Source: Clostridia bacterium (GTDB taxonomy: Bacteria > Bacillota > Clostridia > Oscillospirales > CAG-272). Taken from it: DNA of 64,000 nucleotides. Location of the stretch: NCBI GenBank assembly GCA_017453305.1, contig JAFTKJ010000006.1, forward strand, positions 1-64,000. Direction: 5' to 3'. This document shows, piece by piece, positions 17,267 through 25,351 of the stretch (its first letter is position 1; every line of letters starts with the position of its first letter). The position numbers were made by a program, and so were the translations under genes. The notes beneath the pieces were generated by a model. The model made no database searches and was not told the DNA's origin. It saw nothing but the letters and a program-made list of their open reading frames with translations.

Positions 17267-19924
17267 ATGATGGATCAGTACAACGAGCTGCCAAAAACTT
17301 ACGCGCCGTCGGAGTTTGAGGACAGAATTTATCAGAATTGGTGCGACAAGGGCTACTTTACGCCCGACGTCAAAAATGACGCAGAGCATTTCTCCGTGGT
17401 CATTCCGCCCCCCAACGTAACGGGGCAATTGCACATGGGACACGCCCTGGACGAAACCCTTCAGGACGTTCTTGTGCGCTACAAGAGAATGCAGGGCTTC
17501 AATACGCTTTGGATCCCCGGCACCGACCACGCGGGTATCGCTACGCAGATCAAGGTAGAGGAGAGACTGCGTGTAGAAGAAGGACTTTCTCGCTATGATC
17601 TTGGTCGTGAAAAGTTTTTGGAGCGCGTTTGGCAGTGGAAGGACAAGTACGAGGCGCGCATTACGGGACAGCTGAAAAAGCTGGGCGCATCCTGCGATTG
17701 GACGCGTCAGCGCTTTACCTTTGACGAGGGTTGCTCCCGCGCCGTACGCGACGTGTTTGTCAATCTGTACGAAAAGGGACTGATCTATCGCGGCTACCGC
17801 ATCATCAACTGGTGCCCCCGTTGTCTGACCGCGCTTTCCGATGCGGAGGTAGAGTATAAGGATCAGCCCGGACATTTCTGGCACATCAAGTATCCCATCA
17901 AGGGGGAGGATGGCTACGTTGAGGTGGCTACCACCCGTCCCGAAACGATGTTTGGTGATACCGCCGTTGCGGTCAACCCCGAGGACGAGGCAATGAAGCA
18001 CCTGATCGGCAAAACGCTCATTCTGCCCGTGGTTGGCAGAGAGATCCCCGTCATTGCCGACGATTACGTAGAGATCGGCTTTGGTACGGGCTGCGTGAAG
18101 ATCACACCTGCGCACGACCCCAACGACTTTATGGTTGGTCAGCGTCACGGACTTGAGCAGATCAAGGTCATGAACGACGACGCCACCATGAATGCAGGGG
18201 CAGGGAAGTACGAGGGCATGGACCGCTACGAGTGCCGCAAGGCGCTGGTTGCAGAGCTTGAGGCAGAAGGGTACCTGGTCAAGACCGTTCCGCACGATCA
18301 CAACGTGGGCGTATGCTACCGTTGCGGCACCACCGTTGAGCCGATGACCTCCGACCAGTGGTTTGTTAAAATGAAGCCCCTGGCAAAGCCTGCGATCGAG
18401 GCGGTTGAAAACGGTGACATCCGCTTTGTCCCCGAGCGCTTCTCCAAAAACTACTTTAACTGGATGAACAACATCCTTGACTGGTGCATCTCCCGTCAGC
18501 TGTGGTGGGGACACCGCATTCCGGCATTCTATTGCGATAGCTGCGGCGAGATGACCGTTTCTCGCGAGGATATCACCACTTGTCCCAAGTGCGGTGCTCC
18601 CGTACGCCAGGACGAGGACGTGTTGGATACGTGGTTCTCGTCGGCACTTTGGCCCTTTTCCACGATGGGCTGGCCCGAAATGACCGAGGATCTGAAAAAG
18701 TACTATCCCACAAGCGTTCTTGTAACGGGATACGATATCATCACCTTCTGGGTGTCCCGTATGATCTTCTCGGGACTTGAGCACATGGGTGAAAAGCCCT
18801 TTGATACCGTGTTCATTCACGGCTTGGTGCGTGATGCGCAGGGAAGAAAGATGTCCAAGTCCTTGGGCAACGGCATCGATCCTTTGGAAGTCATCGAAAA
18901 GTACGGTGCCGACGCGCTCCGCTTTGCACTCTCCACGGGTAACTCTCCCGGAAACGATATGCGCTTCTCCGACGAGAAGATGGAGGCGGCACGGAACTTT
19001 GCAAACAAGCTTTGGAACGCATCCCGCTTTGTGCGCATGAATCTGACCATCGACCGTGTGGAGCTCCCCGAGGCTTCGGCTCTCACCGCCGAGGATCAAT
19101 GGATCCTGACCGAGTACAACAAGACCGTTGCAACCGTGACCAACTCGCTGGATCACTATGAGATCGGCGTGGCGCTCAGTGCCATTTACGATTTCGTATG
19201 GGATATCTTCTGCGATTGGTACATTGAGCTGACCAAGAGCCGCCTTTCCGAAAAGGACACCGAGGGCAATCGCGTGGCGCAAAACGTGCTTTGCTACGTG
19301 CTCACGGGCACCTTAAAGATGTTGCATCCCTTTATGCCTTTTATCACCGAGGAGATCTATCAGGCACTTCCGCATGACGGCGACGCCGAGAGCATCGTGA
19401 TCTCCAAATATCCCACGGTAAACGACAGCCTCAATTTCCCCAAGGAGTCCTTGGAGCTGACGCGCGTGATCGCTGCCATCAAGGCGATCCGTTTGCGCCG
19501 CAACGAAATGAACGTCGTTCCCTCCCGCAAGGCAAAGGTGTATATCGCAACCGCGTATGCCGAGTCCTTTGGCGAGAACACTTATCCCTTCTTCGCCCGT
19601 CTTGCTTCCGCGTCCGACGTTGCCGTTGCCGCATCCTTTGACGATGCCACCGTCAGCGCCGATAACGCCGTGCAGATCATCACCGACTCCGCAACCATCT
19701 ATCTGCCGCTGGCTGATCTGGTGGATACCGAAAAGGAGCGCGCACGTCTGGAAGCCGAAAAGAAGAAGCTGGAGGGCGAGATCGCGCGCCTGAACGGCAA
19801 GCTCTCCAACCAGGGCTTTGTTGCAAAAGCACCCGCCGCCGTTGTGGATGCCGAGCGTGCAAAGCTTGCTAAATATCAGGAAAACCTGGACGGCGTTACC
19901 GCCGCTTTGGCAAAGCTGAAATAA
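17267..19924 (+). CDS. valS: Valyl-tRNA synthetase
   Basis: Attaches valine to tRNA-Val in the cytoplasm. It is a class Ia synthetase of 885 residues with the HIGH motif as HMGH (56-59) in [15 protein letters not shown], the KMSKS motif at 528-532, the editing domain between them ([13 protein letters not shown]) and a C-terminal coiled-coil arm (about 820-885) that binds tRNA. Two CxxC pairs (CDSCGE and CPKCGA) near residues 425-445 could hold zinc. AGGAGG precedes the ATG; a second ATG is the next codon. It is the distal gene of the valine T-box operon, so its expression should rise under valine starvation together with the helicase. Confidence 0.98.
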   Translation: MMDQYNELPKTYAPSEFEDRIYQNWCDKGYFTPDVKNDAEHFSVVIPPPNVTGQLHMGHALDETLQDVLVRYKRMQGFNTLWIPGTDHAGIATQIKVEERLRVEEGLSRYDLGREKFLERVWQWKDKYEARITGQLKKLGASCDWTRQRFTFDEGCSRAVRDVFVNLYEKGLIYRGYRIINWCPRCLTALSDAEVEYKDQPGHFWHIKYPIKGEDGYVEVATTRPETMFGDTAVAVNPEDEAMKHLIGKTLILPVVGREIPVIADDYVEIGFGTGCVKITPAHDPNDFMVGQRHGLEQIKVMNDDATMNAGAGKYEGMDRYECRKALVAELEAEGYLVKTVPHDHNVGVCYRCGTTVEPMTSDQWFVKMKPLAKPAIEAVENGDIRFVPERFSKNYFNWMNNILDWCISRQLWWGHRIPAFYCDSCGEMTVSREDITTCPKCGAPVRQDEDVLDTWFSSALWPFSTMGWPEMTEDLKKYYPTSVLVTGYDIITFWVSRMIFSGLEHMGEKPFDTVFIHGLVRDAQGRKMSKSLGNGIDPLEVIEKYGADALRFALSTGNSPGNDMRFSDEKMEAARNFANKLWNASRFVRMNLTIDRVELPEASALTAEDQWILTEYNKTVATVTNSLDHYEIGVALSAIYDFVWDIFCDWYIELTKSRLSEKDTEGNRVAQNVLCYVLTGTLKMLHPFMPFITEEIYQALPHDGDAESIVISKYPTVNDSLNFPKESLELTRVIAAIKAIRLRRNEMNVVPSRKAKVYIATAYAESFGENTYPFFARLASASDVAVAASFDDATVSADNAVQIITDSATIYLPLADLVDTEKERARLEAEKKKLEGEIARLNGKLSNQGFVAKAPAAVVDAERAKLAKYQENLDGVTAALAKLK

Positions 19925-19936
19925 ATTGCAAAAACA

Positions 19937-19973
19937 AAAGTGGGAACTCCTTGCAAATGGGGGTTCTCACTTT
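19937..19973 (+). terminator. Terminator of the valS operon
   Basis: A 14-bp stem (19937-19950 with 19960-19973, two G-T wobbles) lies just past the valS stop and ends in a short T run. Confidence 0.7.
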
Positions 19974-20066
19974 TATATGCGTGACAGAGGCTTTGATTTC
20001 TGTATTTCAACCAGGCTTTGTTTTGAAAAAATCTGTTACGCAAAGGCACAAATTCAAAAAAAAACA

Positions 20067-20096
20067 TTGACAAAGTGGGGGAGAGTGTGATATAAT
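20067..20096 (+). promoter_or_regulatory. guaA promoter
   Basis: TTGACA (20067-20072), 18-bp spacer, TATAAT (20091-20096). No purine riboswitch fold is apparent in the roughly 50-nt leader. Confidence 0.8.
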
Positions 20097-20149
20097 TTTC
20101 TTATTCTAAGGATGAGAGATATCGATTCCGAATTTACGGAGGATCACTT

Positions 20150-21133
20150 ATGGAATTGCCGAACAAGCGCCCCGAAAACATGGCGCGCATTAACACAAAA
20201 GAGCTTGCCGATGCATTTATTGCCGAGCAGGTCAAGGAAATCAGAGCACAGGTAGGGGACAAAAAGGTCCTTTTGGCGCTTTCCGGCGGCGTGGATTCGT
20301 CGGTTGTTGCCGCTTTGCTGATCAAAGCCATCGGAAAGCAGCTCGTTTGCGTGCACGTCAACCATGGATTGATGCGCAAAGGCGAGAGCGAACAGGTCAT
20401 TGAGGTGTTTGGTAAGGAGCTGGACGCAAACCTGATCTACGTTGACGCAACCGATCGTTTTCTCGATCTTTTGGCAGGCGTTGCTGAGCCCGAAAAGAAG
20501 AGAAAGATCATTGGCGGCGAGTTTATCAAGGTGTTTGACGAGGAGGCTTCCAAGCTCAAGGGCATTTCCTTCCTGGCGCAGGGAACCATCTATCCCGATA
20601 TTCTGGAGTCCGACGGCGTTAAGGCACACCACAACGTAGGCGGCCTTCCCGAGGATATGGAGTTCGAGCTGGTCGAGCCCGTTCGTCTGCTTTACAAGGA
20701 CGAGGTTCGTGTGGTCGGCGAGGCATTGGGGCTTCCGCACGCAATGGTTTACCGTCAGCCGTTCCCCGGTCCCGGACTTGGCGTTCGTTGCCTGGGTGCC
20801 ATCACGCGCGACCGTTTGCACGCTCTGCGTGAGGCAGATGCCATTTTGCGCGAGGAGTTCGATAAGAACGGACTTGCAGGCAAGGTATGGCAGTACTTTA
20901 TCGCGGTGCCCGACTTTAAGAGCGTAGGCGTACGCGACGGCAAGAGATACGAGGGCTGGCCTGCCATCATCCGCGCCGTTAACACCACCGACGCTATGAG
21001 CGCGACCATTGAGGAGATCCCGTACGCGCTCCTGCACCACATCACCGCCCGCATCACCGCCGAGGTAGACGGCATCAACCGCGTCCTCCTCGACCTGACG
21101 CCAAAGCCGATTGGAACGATTGAGTGGGAATAA
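20150..21133 (+). CDS. guaA: GMP synthase ATP-pyrophosphatase subunit, no amidotransferase domain
   Basis: Activates XMP with ATP and aminates it to GMP. Only the ATP-pyrophosphatase and dimerisation domains are present: the P-loop LSGGVDSSV (44-52), GxxFPxPG-like RQPFPGPGLGVRCLG, and the conserved C-terminus DLTPKPIGTIEWE. The N-terminal class I glutamine amidotransferase of about 190 residues is absent, and no room or reading frame for it exists upstream, where there are a terminator and this gene's promoter. The 327 residues resemble the separate GuaAB subunit of archaea. It must use free ammonia or a partner encoded elsewhere. The last 12 bases of the gene are also the attachment site of a genomic island. 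Confidence 0.92.
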   Translation: MELPNKRPENMARINTKELADAFIAEQVKEIRAQVGDKKVLLALSGGVDSSVVAALLIKAIGKQLVCVHVNHGLMRKGESEQVIEVFGKELDANLIYVDATDRFLDLLAGVAEPEKKRKIIGGEFIKVFDEEASKLKGISFLAQGTIYPDILESDGVKAHHNVGGLPEDMEFELVEPVRLLYKDEVRVVGEALGLPHAMVYRQPFPGPGLGVRCLGAITRDRLHALREADAILREEFDKNGLAGKVWQYFIAVPDFKSVGVRDGKRYEGWPAIIRAVNTTDAMSATIEEIPYALLHHITARITAEVDGINRVLLDLTPKPIGTIEWE

Positions 21134-21134
21134 T
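21122..21134 (+). repeat. Left attachment repeat (attL)
   Basis: The 13-bp GAGTGGGAATAAT includes the final codons and stop of guaA and is repeated exactly at 23480-23492. Confidence 0.75.
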
Positions 21135-21191
21135 AAACGTAAGTCGAAAAAGCCTTATATATCAAGGGCTTTCGGCACGTGGGACGGATTT

Positions 21192-21210
21192 TTGATACTG
21201 TTTTGATACC
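21192..21210 (+). repeat. Left arm-type repeat
   Basis: TTGATACTGTTTTGATACC matches 23359-23377 with two mismatches, in the same orientation. Each copy contains two TTGATAC half-sites about 11 bp apart. They lie 58 and 102 bp inside the attachment repeats. Confidence 0.6.
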
Positions 21211-21226
21211 AAACAGAATAATAAAC

Positions 21227-21255
21227 AACGGCAGGATGTAAATAATTCTGCCGTT
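21227..21255 (+). terminator. Terminator-like hairpin after guaA
   Basis: AACGGCAG (21227-21234) pairs with CTGCCGTT (21248-21255), followed by ATTTATAT. A closely related hairpin in the same AAACAACGGCAGGA context occurs at 23608-23632 beyond the right attachment repeat, as if the guaA terminator had been duplicated with the island. Confidence 0.6.
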
Positions 21256-21282
21256 ATTTATATAAAAATTTGCCTTTTTGTA

Positions 21283-21311
21283 TTGACAAATGCACCAAAA
21301 AAGGATATAAT
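21283..21311 (+). promoter_or_regulatory. Promoter of the type III toxin-antitoxin locus
   Basis: TTGACA (21283-21288), 17-bp spacer, TATAAT (21306-21311). Transcription should begin near 21318, at the start of the antitoxin repeats. Confidence 0.85.
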
Positions 21312-21317
21312 ATAAAT

Positions 21318-21455
21318 GTGGGTGTATCTCAGCCCTAAATGAGAAACTTACTAAGCGAACTTCTCTTGGTTCTTTCAAGAAAGTTACAAGTGAGTGTTTC
21401 GCTACTCAGAATGCGAAAGTTATGTGATGAGGGCAAGGCACACTTGCCCTCATTT
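21318..21455 (+). ncRNA. Type III antitoxin RNA, three 36-nt repeats
   Basis: The region between a strong promoter and the ToxN-like gene contains three units with an exact 36-nt period. Each carries the core GAAA(C/G)TTA, at 21343-21350, 21379-21386 and 21415-21422. Just before each core is a small hairpin with arms that differ in sequence but pair: TCTCA/TGAGA (21327-21331, 21340-21344), TCTTG/CAAGA (21364-21368, 21376-21380) and TTTCGC/GCGAAA (21397-21402, 21413-21418). This is the design of ToxI/antiQ antitoxins, where the toxin cuts the transcript into 36-nt pseudoknots that inhibit it. Unlike known arrays, in which repeats are nearly identical, only the core and the structure are kept here. 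A terminator hairpin at 21427-21453 follows, as expected for limiting toxin expression. Confidence 0.75.
21427..21453 (+). terminator. Leaky terminator between antitoxin and toxin
   Basis: ATGAGGGCAAG (21427-21437) pairs perfectly with CTTGCCCTCAT (21443-21453). Only a weak T-rich stretch follows, fitting partial readthrough into the toxin gene. Confidence 0.8.
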
Positions 21456-21473
21456 GCTATTTTGGAGGACTCA

Positions 21474-21959
21474 ATGGACAACCTTAAGCTTTACGAAATT
21501 AACGCAAGCTATATTACATACCTCTCGGCGTATGCTCCGCATCTGTTTCAGAATAAGAAGTCCGGGCAGAAGAACGAGAGGAAATATATCGGTATCGTTT
21601 TACATATCAATAGCTTTGATTACTTCGCGCCGCTTTCCTCGTTCAAGGACAAGCACAAGCTGATGAAGGAAGGGCTTGATTTTATTAAGATCAAGGACTA
21701 TGCCGTTATCAATCTGAACAATATGTTCCCGGTGCCGCTGAGCGAAACCAAGTACGTTGACATCAGAAACGAGCCTGATCCGCACTACCGCGCTTTGCTT
21801 CTCGCCGAGTACCGTTATATCAAGTCAATTCAAGAGAAGATTTGGAAGAACGCGCAGAACGTATATAAGATTAAAATCAAGGACGGCGATGCTTCATCTC
21901 TCGCCAAGCGCTGCAACGATTTTCTTCTGCTTGAGAAGGCGTGCAAATATTACAGATAA
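21474..21959 (+). CDS. Type III toxin, ToxN/AbiQ endoribonuclease
   Basis: A 161-residue toxin of the ToxN/AbiQ family, which cleaves cellular and phage RNA and is held inactive by its RNA antitoxin; such modules abort phage infection. The family pattern is clear: LYEINASYITYLSAY at the N-terminus, RKYIGIVLHINSFDYFAPLSSFKDKHKLM (about 36-65) with the Ser-Ser-x-Lys active-site region, and YAVINLNNMFPVP (about 76-88). The ATG at 21474 is preceded by TTGGAGGAC; the longer frame from 21339 runs through the antitoxin repeats and is not real. The antitoxin RNA lies directly upstream behind a leaky terminator. The C-terminal helices (about 105-161) complete the normal length. Confidence 0.9.
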   Translation: MDNLKLYEINASYITYLSAYAPHLFQNKKSGQKNERKYIGIVLHINSFDYFAPLSSFKDKHKLMKEGLDFIKIKDYAVINLNNMFPVPLSETKYVDIRNEPDPHYRALLLAEYRYIKSIQEKIWKNAQNVYKIKIKDGDASSLAKRCNDFLLLEKACKYYR

Positions 21960-21970
21960 AGGGGGACAAT

Positions 21971-23260
21971 ATGAAAAACATAGCTGCAAAAAAAGTGATT
22001 GCCTCATACTATATTTTATCCCTTCTTTTAACGCTTCCGTTGTCGATACCAATTTGGCTTATCAAAAATCCTCTTGGCGTGATTCTTTATTTTCTTTGCT
22101 TCCTGATCTATATGAGGATAGCCATATACTTTGCTGTACGAATAACCATTATGTCTTCACTTTGGAAAGAGCTTGATGCTGAAAAATATGCTGCAATCAT
22201 AAACGCCAAGTTTTTTCTGGCTAATTATTCCTACAAGCTGAATTTAGATTTCGCAACGGGTAACTACCAAAACGCGCACAATATTATAAATTCTGTGTTG
22301 TTGCAACACAAGAACGTCAATCAAAAAGTTTACGGACATTTGCTTCTCTGCCGTGTTTGCTTTGAGCGAGGAGATTATGAAGGAATCAAAGATAATCTCG
22401 CTCAAATTGATAACTATCACAAATACAATCCGACGTTAAAACTTTCAAAACCGAATAAGGCAGCATATGAGTTTTACTGTGCATTTTCCAATGCCGACTA
22501 TACCTCTGCCTGCGCTATCGCGGAAAAAGGTATTGATAAATACTCAAAAAAGAAAAACCTCAATTATTTAGTCTTGATGCGCCAATATCAATTAGCCGTT
22601 ACAAAACGAATGAAGGGCGACATTGATGAGGCGGTTGAGCTTTTTGAAAGCATTATGGAAAAAGCCCCAAAACTTATTCTTTCAACACTTGCTCAAAAGC
22701 AGCTTGACTATATTTCCGGAGTACTTGAAGAAACAGCGCCCGAACGGTTAGAGGTCACAGAAAACCACATTGTGAAATCTAATCGCAAAATAAAAATTTC
22801 CGTGCGTATTGCTTATTGCGTAGGAATCCTTCTTATACTTGTGGGAATAATCCTTACTCAATTAGATTCTCCTAAGCAAAAAGACAAGGATTTGAACTAT
22901 ATTGCTCAAATAGAAAAAACTATTGAAGACGAATACGAAGAATATCAAGTTTTGGGATATTTTTATATTTATTCTGATTATGCAGATGAAACCTATATGA
23001 TGAGCATAGATTCGCTGTTTTTGGTAGAGGCAGATGGGAAACTTGATTTGCATACTCTCTACCAATTAAACGGAGAATACAAAAACATTTTGGACGTAAA
23101 AGACATTCAAGTAGATACGCTGTATGAATATGAGATATATTTTATACCAAAAAAAGTAGAATTTATTATAACAGAAAAGGAGCGTAATATTCCGAAGGAT
23201 ACGCTATATTATTATGAAATAGACGGATATTATTTCTGCGTAATTAGCATATCAGATTGA
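21971..23260 (+). CDS. Island cargo membrane protein with TPR-like middle
   Basis: I do not recognise this 429-residue protein. Two membrane helices near the N-terminus (about residues 12-32 and 36-58) are followed by a soluble helical region (about 65-265) with TPR-like pairs such as GNYQNAHNIINSVLLQ and GDIDEAVELFESIMEKAPK. A third membrane helix at about 283-303 precedes an acidic, tyrosine-rich C-terminal domain. It begins 11 bp after the toxin stop codon with its own GGGGGA ribosome site and so is probably co-transcribed with the toxin. It is much more AT-rich than guaA. Its presence in the island suggests an accessory role, perhaps in defence, but this is inference from position only. 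Confidence 0.7.
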   Translation: MKNIAAKKVIASYYILSLLLTLPLSIPIWLIKNPLGVILYFLCFLIYMRIAIYFAVRITIMSSLWKELDAEKYAAIINAKFFLANYSYKLNLDFATGNYQNAHNIINSVLLQHKNVNQKVYGHLLLCRVCFERGDYEGIKDNLAQIDNYHKYNPTLKLSKPNKAAYEFYCAFSNADYTSACAIAEKGIDKYSKKKNLNYLVLMRQYQLAVTKRMKGDIDEAVELFESIMEKAPKLILSTLAQKQLDYISGVLEETAPERLEVTENHIVKSNRKIKISVRIAYCVGILLILVGIILTQLDSPKQKDKDLNYIAQIEKTIEDEYEEYQVLGYFYIYSDYADETYMMSIDSLFLVEADGKLDLHTLYQLNGEYKNILDVKDIQVDTLYEYEIYFIPKKVEFIITEKERNIPKDTLYYYEIDGYYFCVISISD

Positions 23261-23358
23261 TAATTCTTCTCAAATGATATTTGTAAAACCTCTTGTATTT
23301 ATTCTTATTTTATGGTATAATGAATTGTCGGGAATAATGTGATTTTCAGTCGGTATCA

Positions 23359-23377
23359 TTGATACCATTTTGATACC
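23359..23377 (+). repeat. Right arm-type repeat
   Basis: TTGATACCATTTTGATACC is the partner of 21192-21210. It overlaps the palindrome GGTATCATTGATACC that starts at 23352. Confidence 0.6.
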
Positions 23378-23479
23378 GCTTTTCGCAGACTCCATAGATG
23401 AAGCGGAAAAAGGCGGTCAAATCTCCCGAAAAGCCGCGCGAAAAGACCTAAATTCACGGGGTATAATGCTAATTTAAGC

Positions 23480-23492
23480 GAGTGGGAATAAT
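23480..23492 (+). repeat. Right attachment repeat (attR)
   Basis: An exact copy of the 13-bp sequence at the guaA 3' end; here it is in non-coding DNA. Confidence 0.75.
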
Positions 23493-23806
23493 TGCCTGCG
23501 GCGAGTGATCGGTTATGATACGCTTCGTGTTGTTATAATGCACCTTCGGTGCAGGTTGAAGTTACGAGAGAGCGTAATAGCAAAAAAGTTGAGCAAATAA
23601 GAAACAACGGCAGGAATGTTACATTCCTGCCGCATTTTATATTTCGATCTTGTCACGGTGGCGTGTATATTTTATATCAGTTCACACATTTTCCTCAAAA
23701 ATATGGTATAATATAAAAAACTTTCAAAAATCCTTACACACTTTCCAATTTTTTGGTACTACTATTTATGAAGGGGCTTTCAAATACGCGAGGGAGGAGG
23801 CAAGTT

Positions 23807-24403
23807 ATGGAACTTCGGGGAAAACAAACGGTGAGAACACCTATGGACGATGAAAAGATCGTTGCCCTTTATTGGGAACGCGACGAAAAAGCGATTGAGG
23901 AAACCGATTTCAAATACAAGAAATATCTGTTTTCCATTGCTTATAACGTTCTTCACGACCGACTTGACTGCGAGGAATGCTTGAACGATACATACCTTGG
24001 CGCGTGGAACGCAATTCCACCTACAAAACCGAATGTGCTCAAAGCATTTTTGACGACGATCACACGAAGAATTGCGATCAAACGCTACCACAGCAAAGGA
24101 AAACAGCGTGTGATACCTTCCGAAATGACGTCTTCTCTTTCCGAGCTCGAAGATTTCGTAGCCGGTGACGGTGACGTTGATGCGGATTTTGATGCGGAGA
24201 GACTTGGGCGTGTCATCAGCGACTTTGTTCGCTCGCTTTCCGAACGCAGACAATTCATATTTATGAGTCGGTACTACTTAGCCGATCCCATTGATACAAT
24301 TGCAAGTGACTTGAGTTTGAGCCGTTCAATGGTGAACAAGGAGCTTGCCGCCATCAGAAGTGCCTTGAAAGAAAAACTTGAAAGTGAGGGGTATTCGATA
24401 TGA
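23807..24403 (+). CDS. ECF-type RNA polymerase sigma factor
   Basis: A sigma-70 family protein of 198 residues that redirects RNA polymerase. Region 2 is visible from IVALYWERDEKAIEETDFKYKKYLFSIAYNVLHDRLDCEECLNDTYLGAWNAIPP, and region 4 as FIFMSRYYLADPIDTIASDLSLSRSMVNKELAAIRSALKEKL. The ATG at 23807 is preferred because GGGAGGAGG lies just before it; an internal ATG at MDDEK is possible. The stop overlaps the start of the next gene (ATGA), which encodes a membrane-spanning partner with an anti-sigma layout. The closely similar pair at 61056-63508 supports the assignment. Confidence 0.9.
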   Translation: MELRGKQTVRTPMDDEKIVALYWERDEKAIEETDFKYKKYLFSIAYNVLHDRLDCEECLNDTYLGAWNAIPPTKPNVLKAFLTTITRRIAIKRYHSKGKQRVIPSEMTSSLSELEDFVAGDGDVDADFDAERLGRVISDFVRSLSERRQFIFMSRYYLADPIDTIASDLSLSRSMVNKELAAIRSALKEKLESEGYSI

Positions 24404-25284
24404 AAAAGAAAGAATGGAATGAAGGTTTGAATCACATTGATCCCGATCTTGTTGAAAAATACGTCCTGCAAAAGGAGCGGCTCAGAGAGAAAAACAAAAA
24501 GCCGAAAAGCGCATGGTTGCGTTTTGGAGCAATCGCGGCTTGCTTTGTGCTGGTTTTGAGTGCAGTCATCATTGTGCCGCTGTTGCGAGAAGATGATCCG
24601 GGTGTTATTCCGGGACCGGGGGGTATTCCGGGACCGGGGGTTGAAATTATTCTTCCTTCTCCTCCGGAGTATTCTTCGTATGACTATGAGTCTTACAATG
24701 ACATTCATGCCGCTTTGACAAATCCACTTGCTCCTCAATTTGAACAATTGCGGACTGAACAGAAAAATTGCGGTGAGCTATATCAGCAAACTCTATCGGA
24801 TTTCGCTTCGGGCGAGATAAAGGTTGCAGTACCTCAAATTGGAGGGAAAAATATTGACCTTCGCAATCAAGAAGGGTTTAGCAATGTAACTTGGTTTACG
24901 AATGAATTATATAATCTTCCGTGGCTGTGGTATCATTGTTTGATAAACGAACAGGATTTGACAGTAAGTATCGCATATTTGAGTGTACTTGATCGAACTG
25001 AACTGAATTCTGCCACATCGTATTACCAAGTCTTAAAAATGATCTCTCCTAATTCGCCTTCTCCGGATAATTATAAGAAATCAGCATCCTATAAAAACAT
25101 ATATGAGAAAGAAATCACACTCGGAAATGGCGAGACGGTCACCGCCATGATCTCGGAGTTAAAGAACGATTCCAGAATCTACGTCTGCCTGTATTTGGAT
25201 GGTATGCTGGTAACTTTACGTGGGGATGAGGCATTGCTCACAGAGGCGTTTTTTCGGACATTCAATATGGCGTATATGAAATAA
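24400..25284 (+). CDS. Putative anti-sigma factor with extracytoplasmic domain
   Basis: A 294-residue bitopic membrane protein. A short cytoplasmic N-terminus (MKKKEWNEGLNHIDPDLVEKYV) precedes one membrane helix (about 39-62), a Pro-Gly linker (PGPGGIPGPG) and an extracytoplasmic domain of about 210 residues that I do not recognise. The N-terminus resembles that of the protein at 61604 (basic start, W, L, then an acidic helix), which also follows an ECF sigma gene. This is the layout of an anti-sigma factor that holds the sigma factor until its outer domain senses a signal. It overlaps the sigma gene by four bases. No zinc-binding anti-sigma motif is present, so the binding mode is inferred. 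Confidence 0.7.
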   Translation: MKKKEWNEGLNHIDPDLVEKYVLQKERLREKNKKPKSAWLRFGAIAACFVLVLSAVIIVPLLREDDPGVIPGPGGIPGPGVEIILPSPPEYSSYDYESYNDIHAALTNPLAPQFEQLRTEQKNCGELYQQTLSDFASGEIKVAVPQIGGKNIDLRNQEGFSNVTWFTNELYNLPWLWYHCLINEQDLTVSIAYLSVLDRTELNSATSYYQVLKMISPNSPSPDNYKKSASYKNIYEKEITLGNGETVTAMISELKNDSRIYVCLYLDGMLVTLRGDEALLTEAFFRTFNMAYMK

Positions 25285-25301
25285 AAAGCATGAATAATCT
25301 C

Positions 25302-25329
25302 AAAGGCGAGCGTTTCCGCGCTCGCCTTT
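25302..25329 (+). terminator. Terminator of the sigma/anti-sigma operon
   Basis: An 11-bp perfect stem (25302-25312 with 25319-25329) runs into six T bases. It lies between two convergent genes. Confidence 0.85.
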
Positions 25330-25351
25330 TTTGTATTCATAAGTAAAAGTA

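Larger units (their letters stand above)
21122..23492 (+). mobile_element. Mini genomic island inserted at the guaA 3' end
   Basis: A 2.37-kb AT-rich segment is bounded by an identical 13-bp direct repeat, GAGTGGGAATAAT, at 21122-21134 (the guaA 3' end) and 23480-23492. The end of guaA is an established integration site for genomic islands. Inside each end lies a 19-bp direct repeat of the TTGATAC type (21192-21210 and 23359-23377), like integrase arm sites. The cargo is an antitoxin RNA, a ToxN/AbiQ toxin and a membrane protein. No integrase is present, so the element is either decayed or mobilised in trans. The local base composition contrasts with guaA and with the genes before it. Confidence 0.75.
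23261..23806. other. Non-coding right end of the island and sigma operon leader
   Basis: No gene is supported in these 546 bp. They hold the palindromic GGTATCATTGATACC and right arm repeat (23352-23377), the right attachment repeat (23480-23492), a run of small stem-loops including GCACC-TTCG-GGTGC near 23550, a perfect 11-bp terminator-like hairpin (23608-23618 with 23622-23632) and a TATAAT at 23707-23712 that may drive the sigma factor operon. Short open frames here lack credible ribosome sites. Confidence 0.6.

Noticed and set aside
16928-19282. 784-residue open frame on the minus strand opposite valS
   Set aside because: It lies entirely opposite valS and the end of the helicase gene, which have clear motifs; it is a shadow of biased codon use.
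21318-21455. CRISPR-like array because of the 36-nt period
   Set aside because: Units are contiguous with no spacers, share only an 8-base core and end in a terminator before a ToxN gene; a type III antitoxin explains them.
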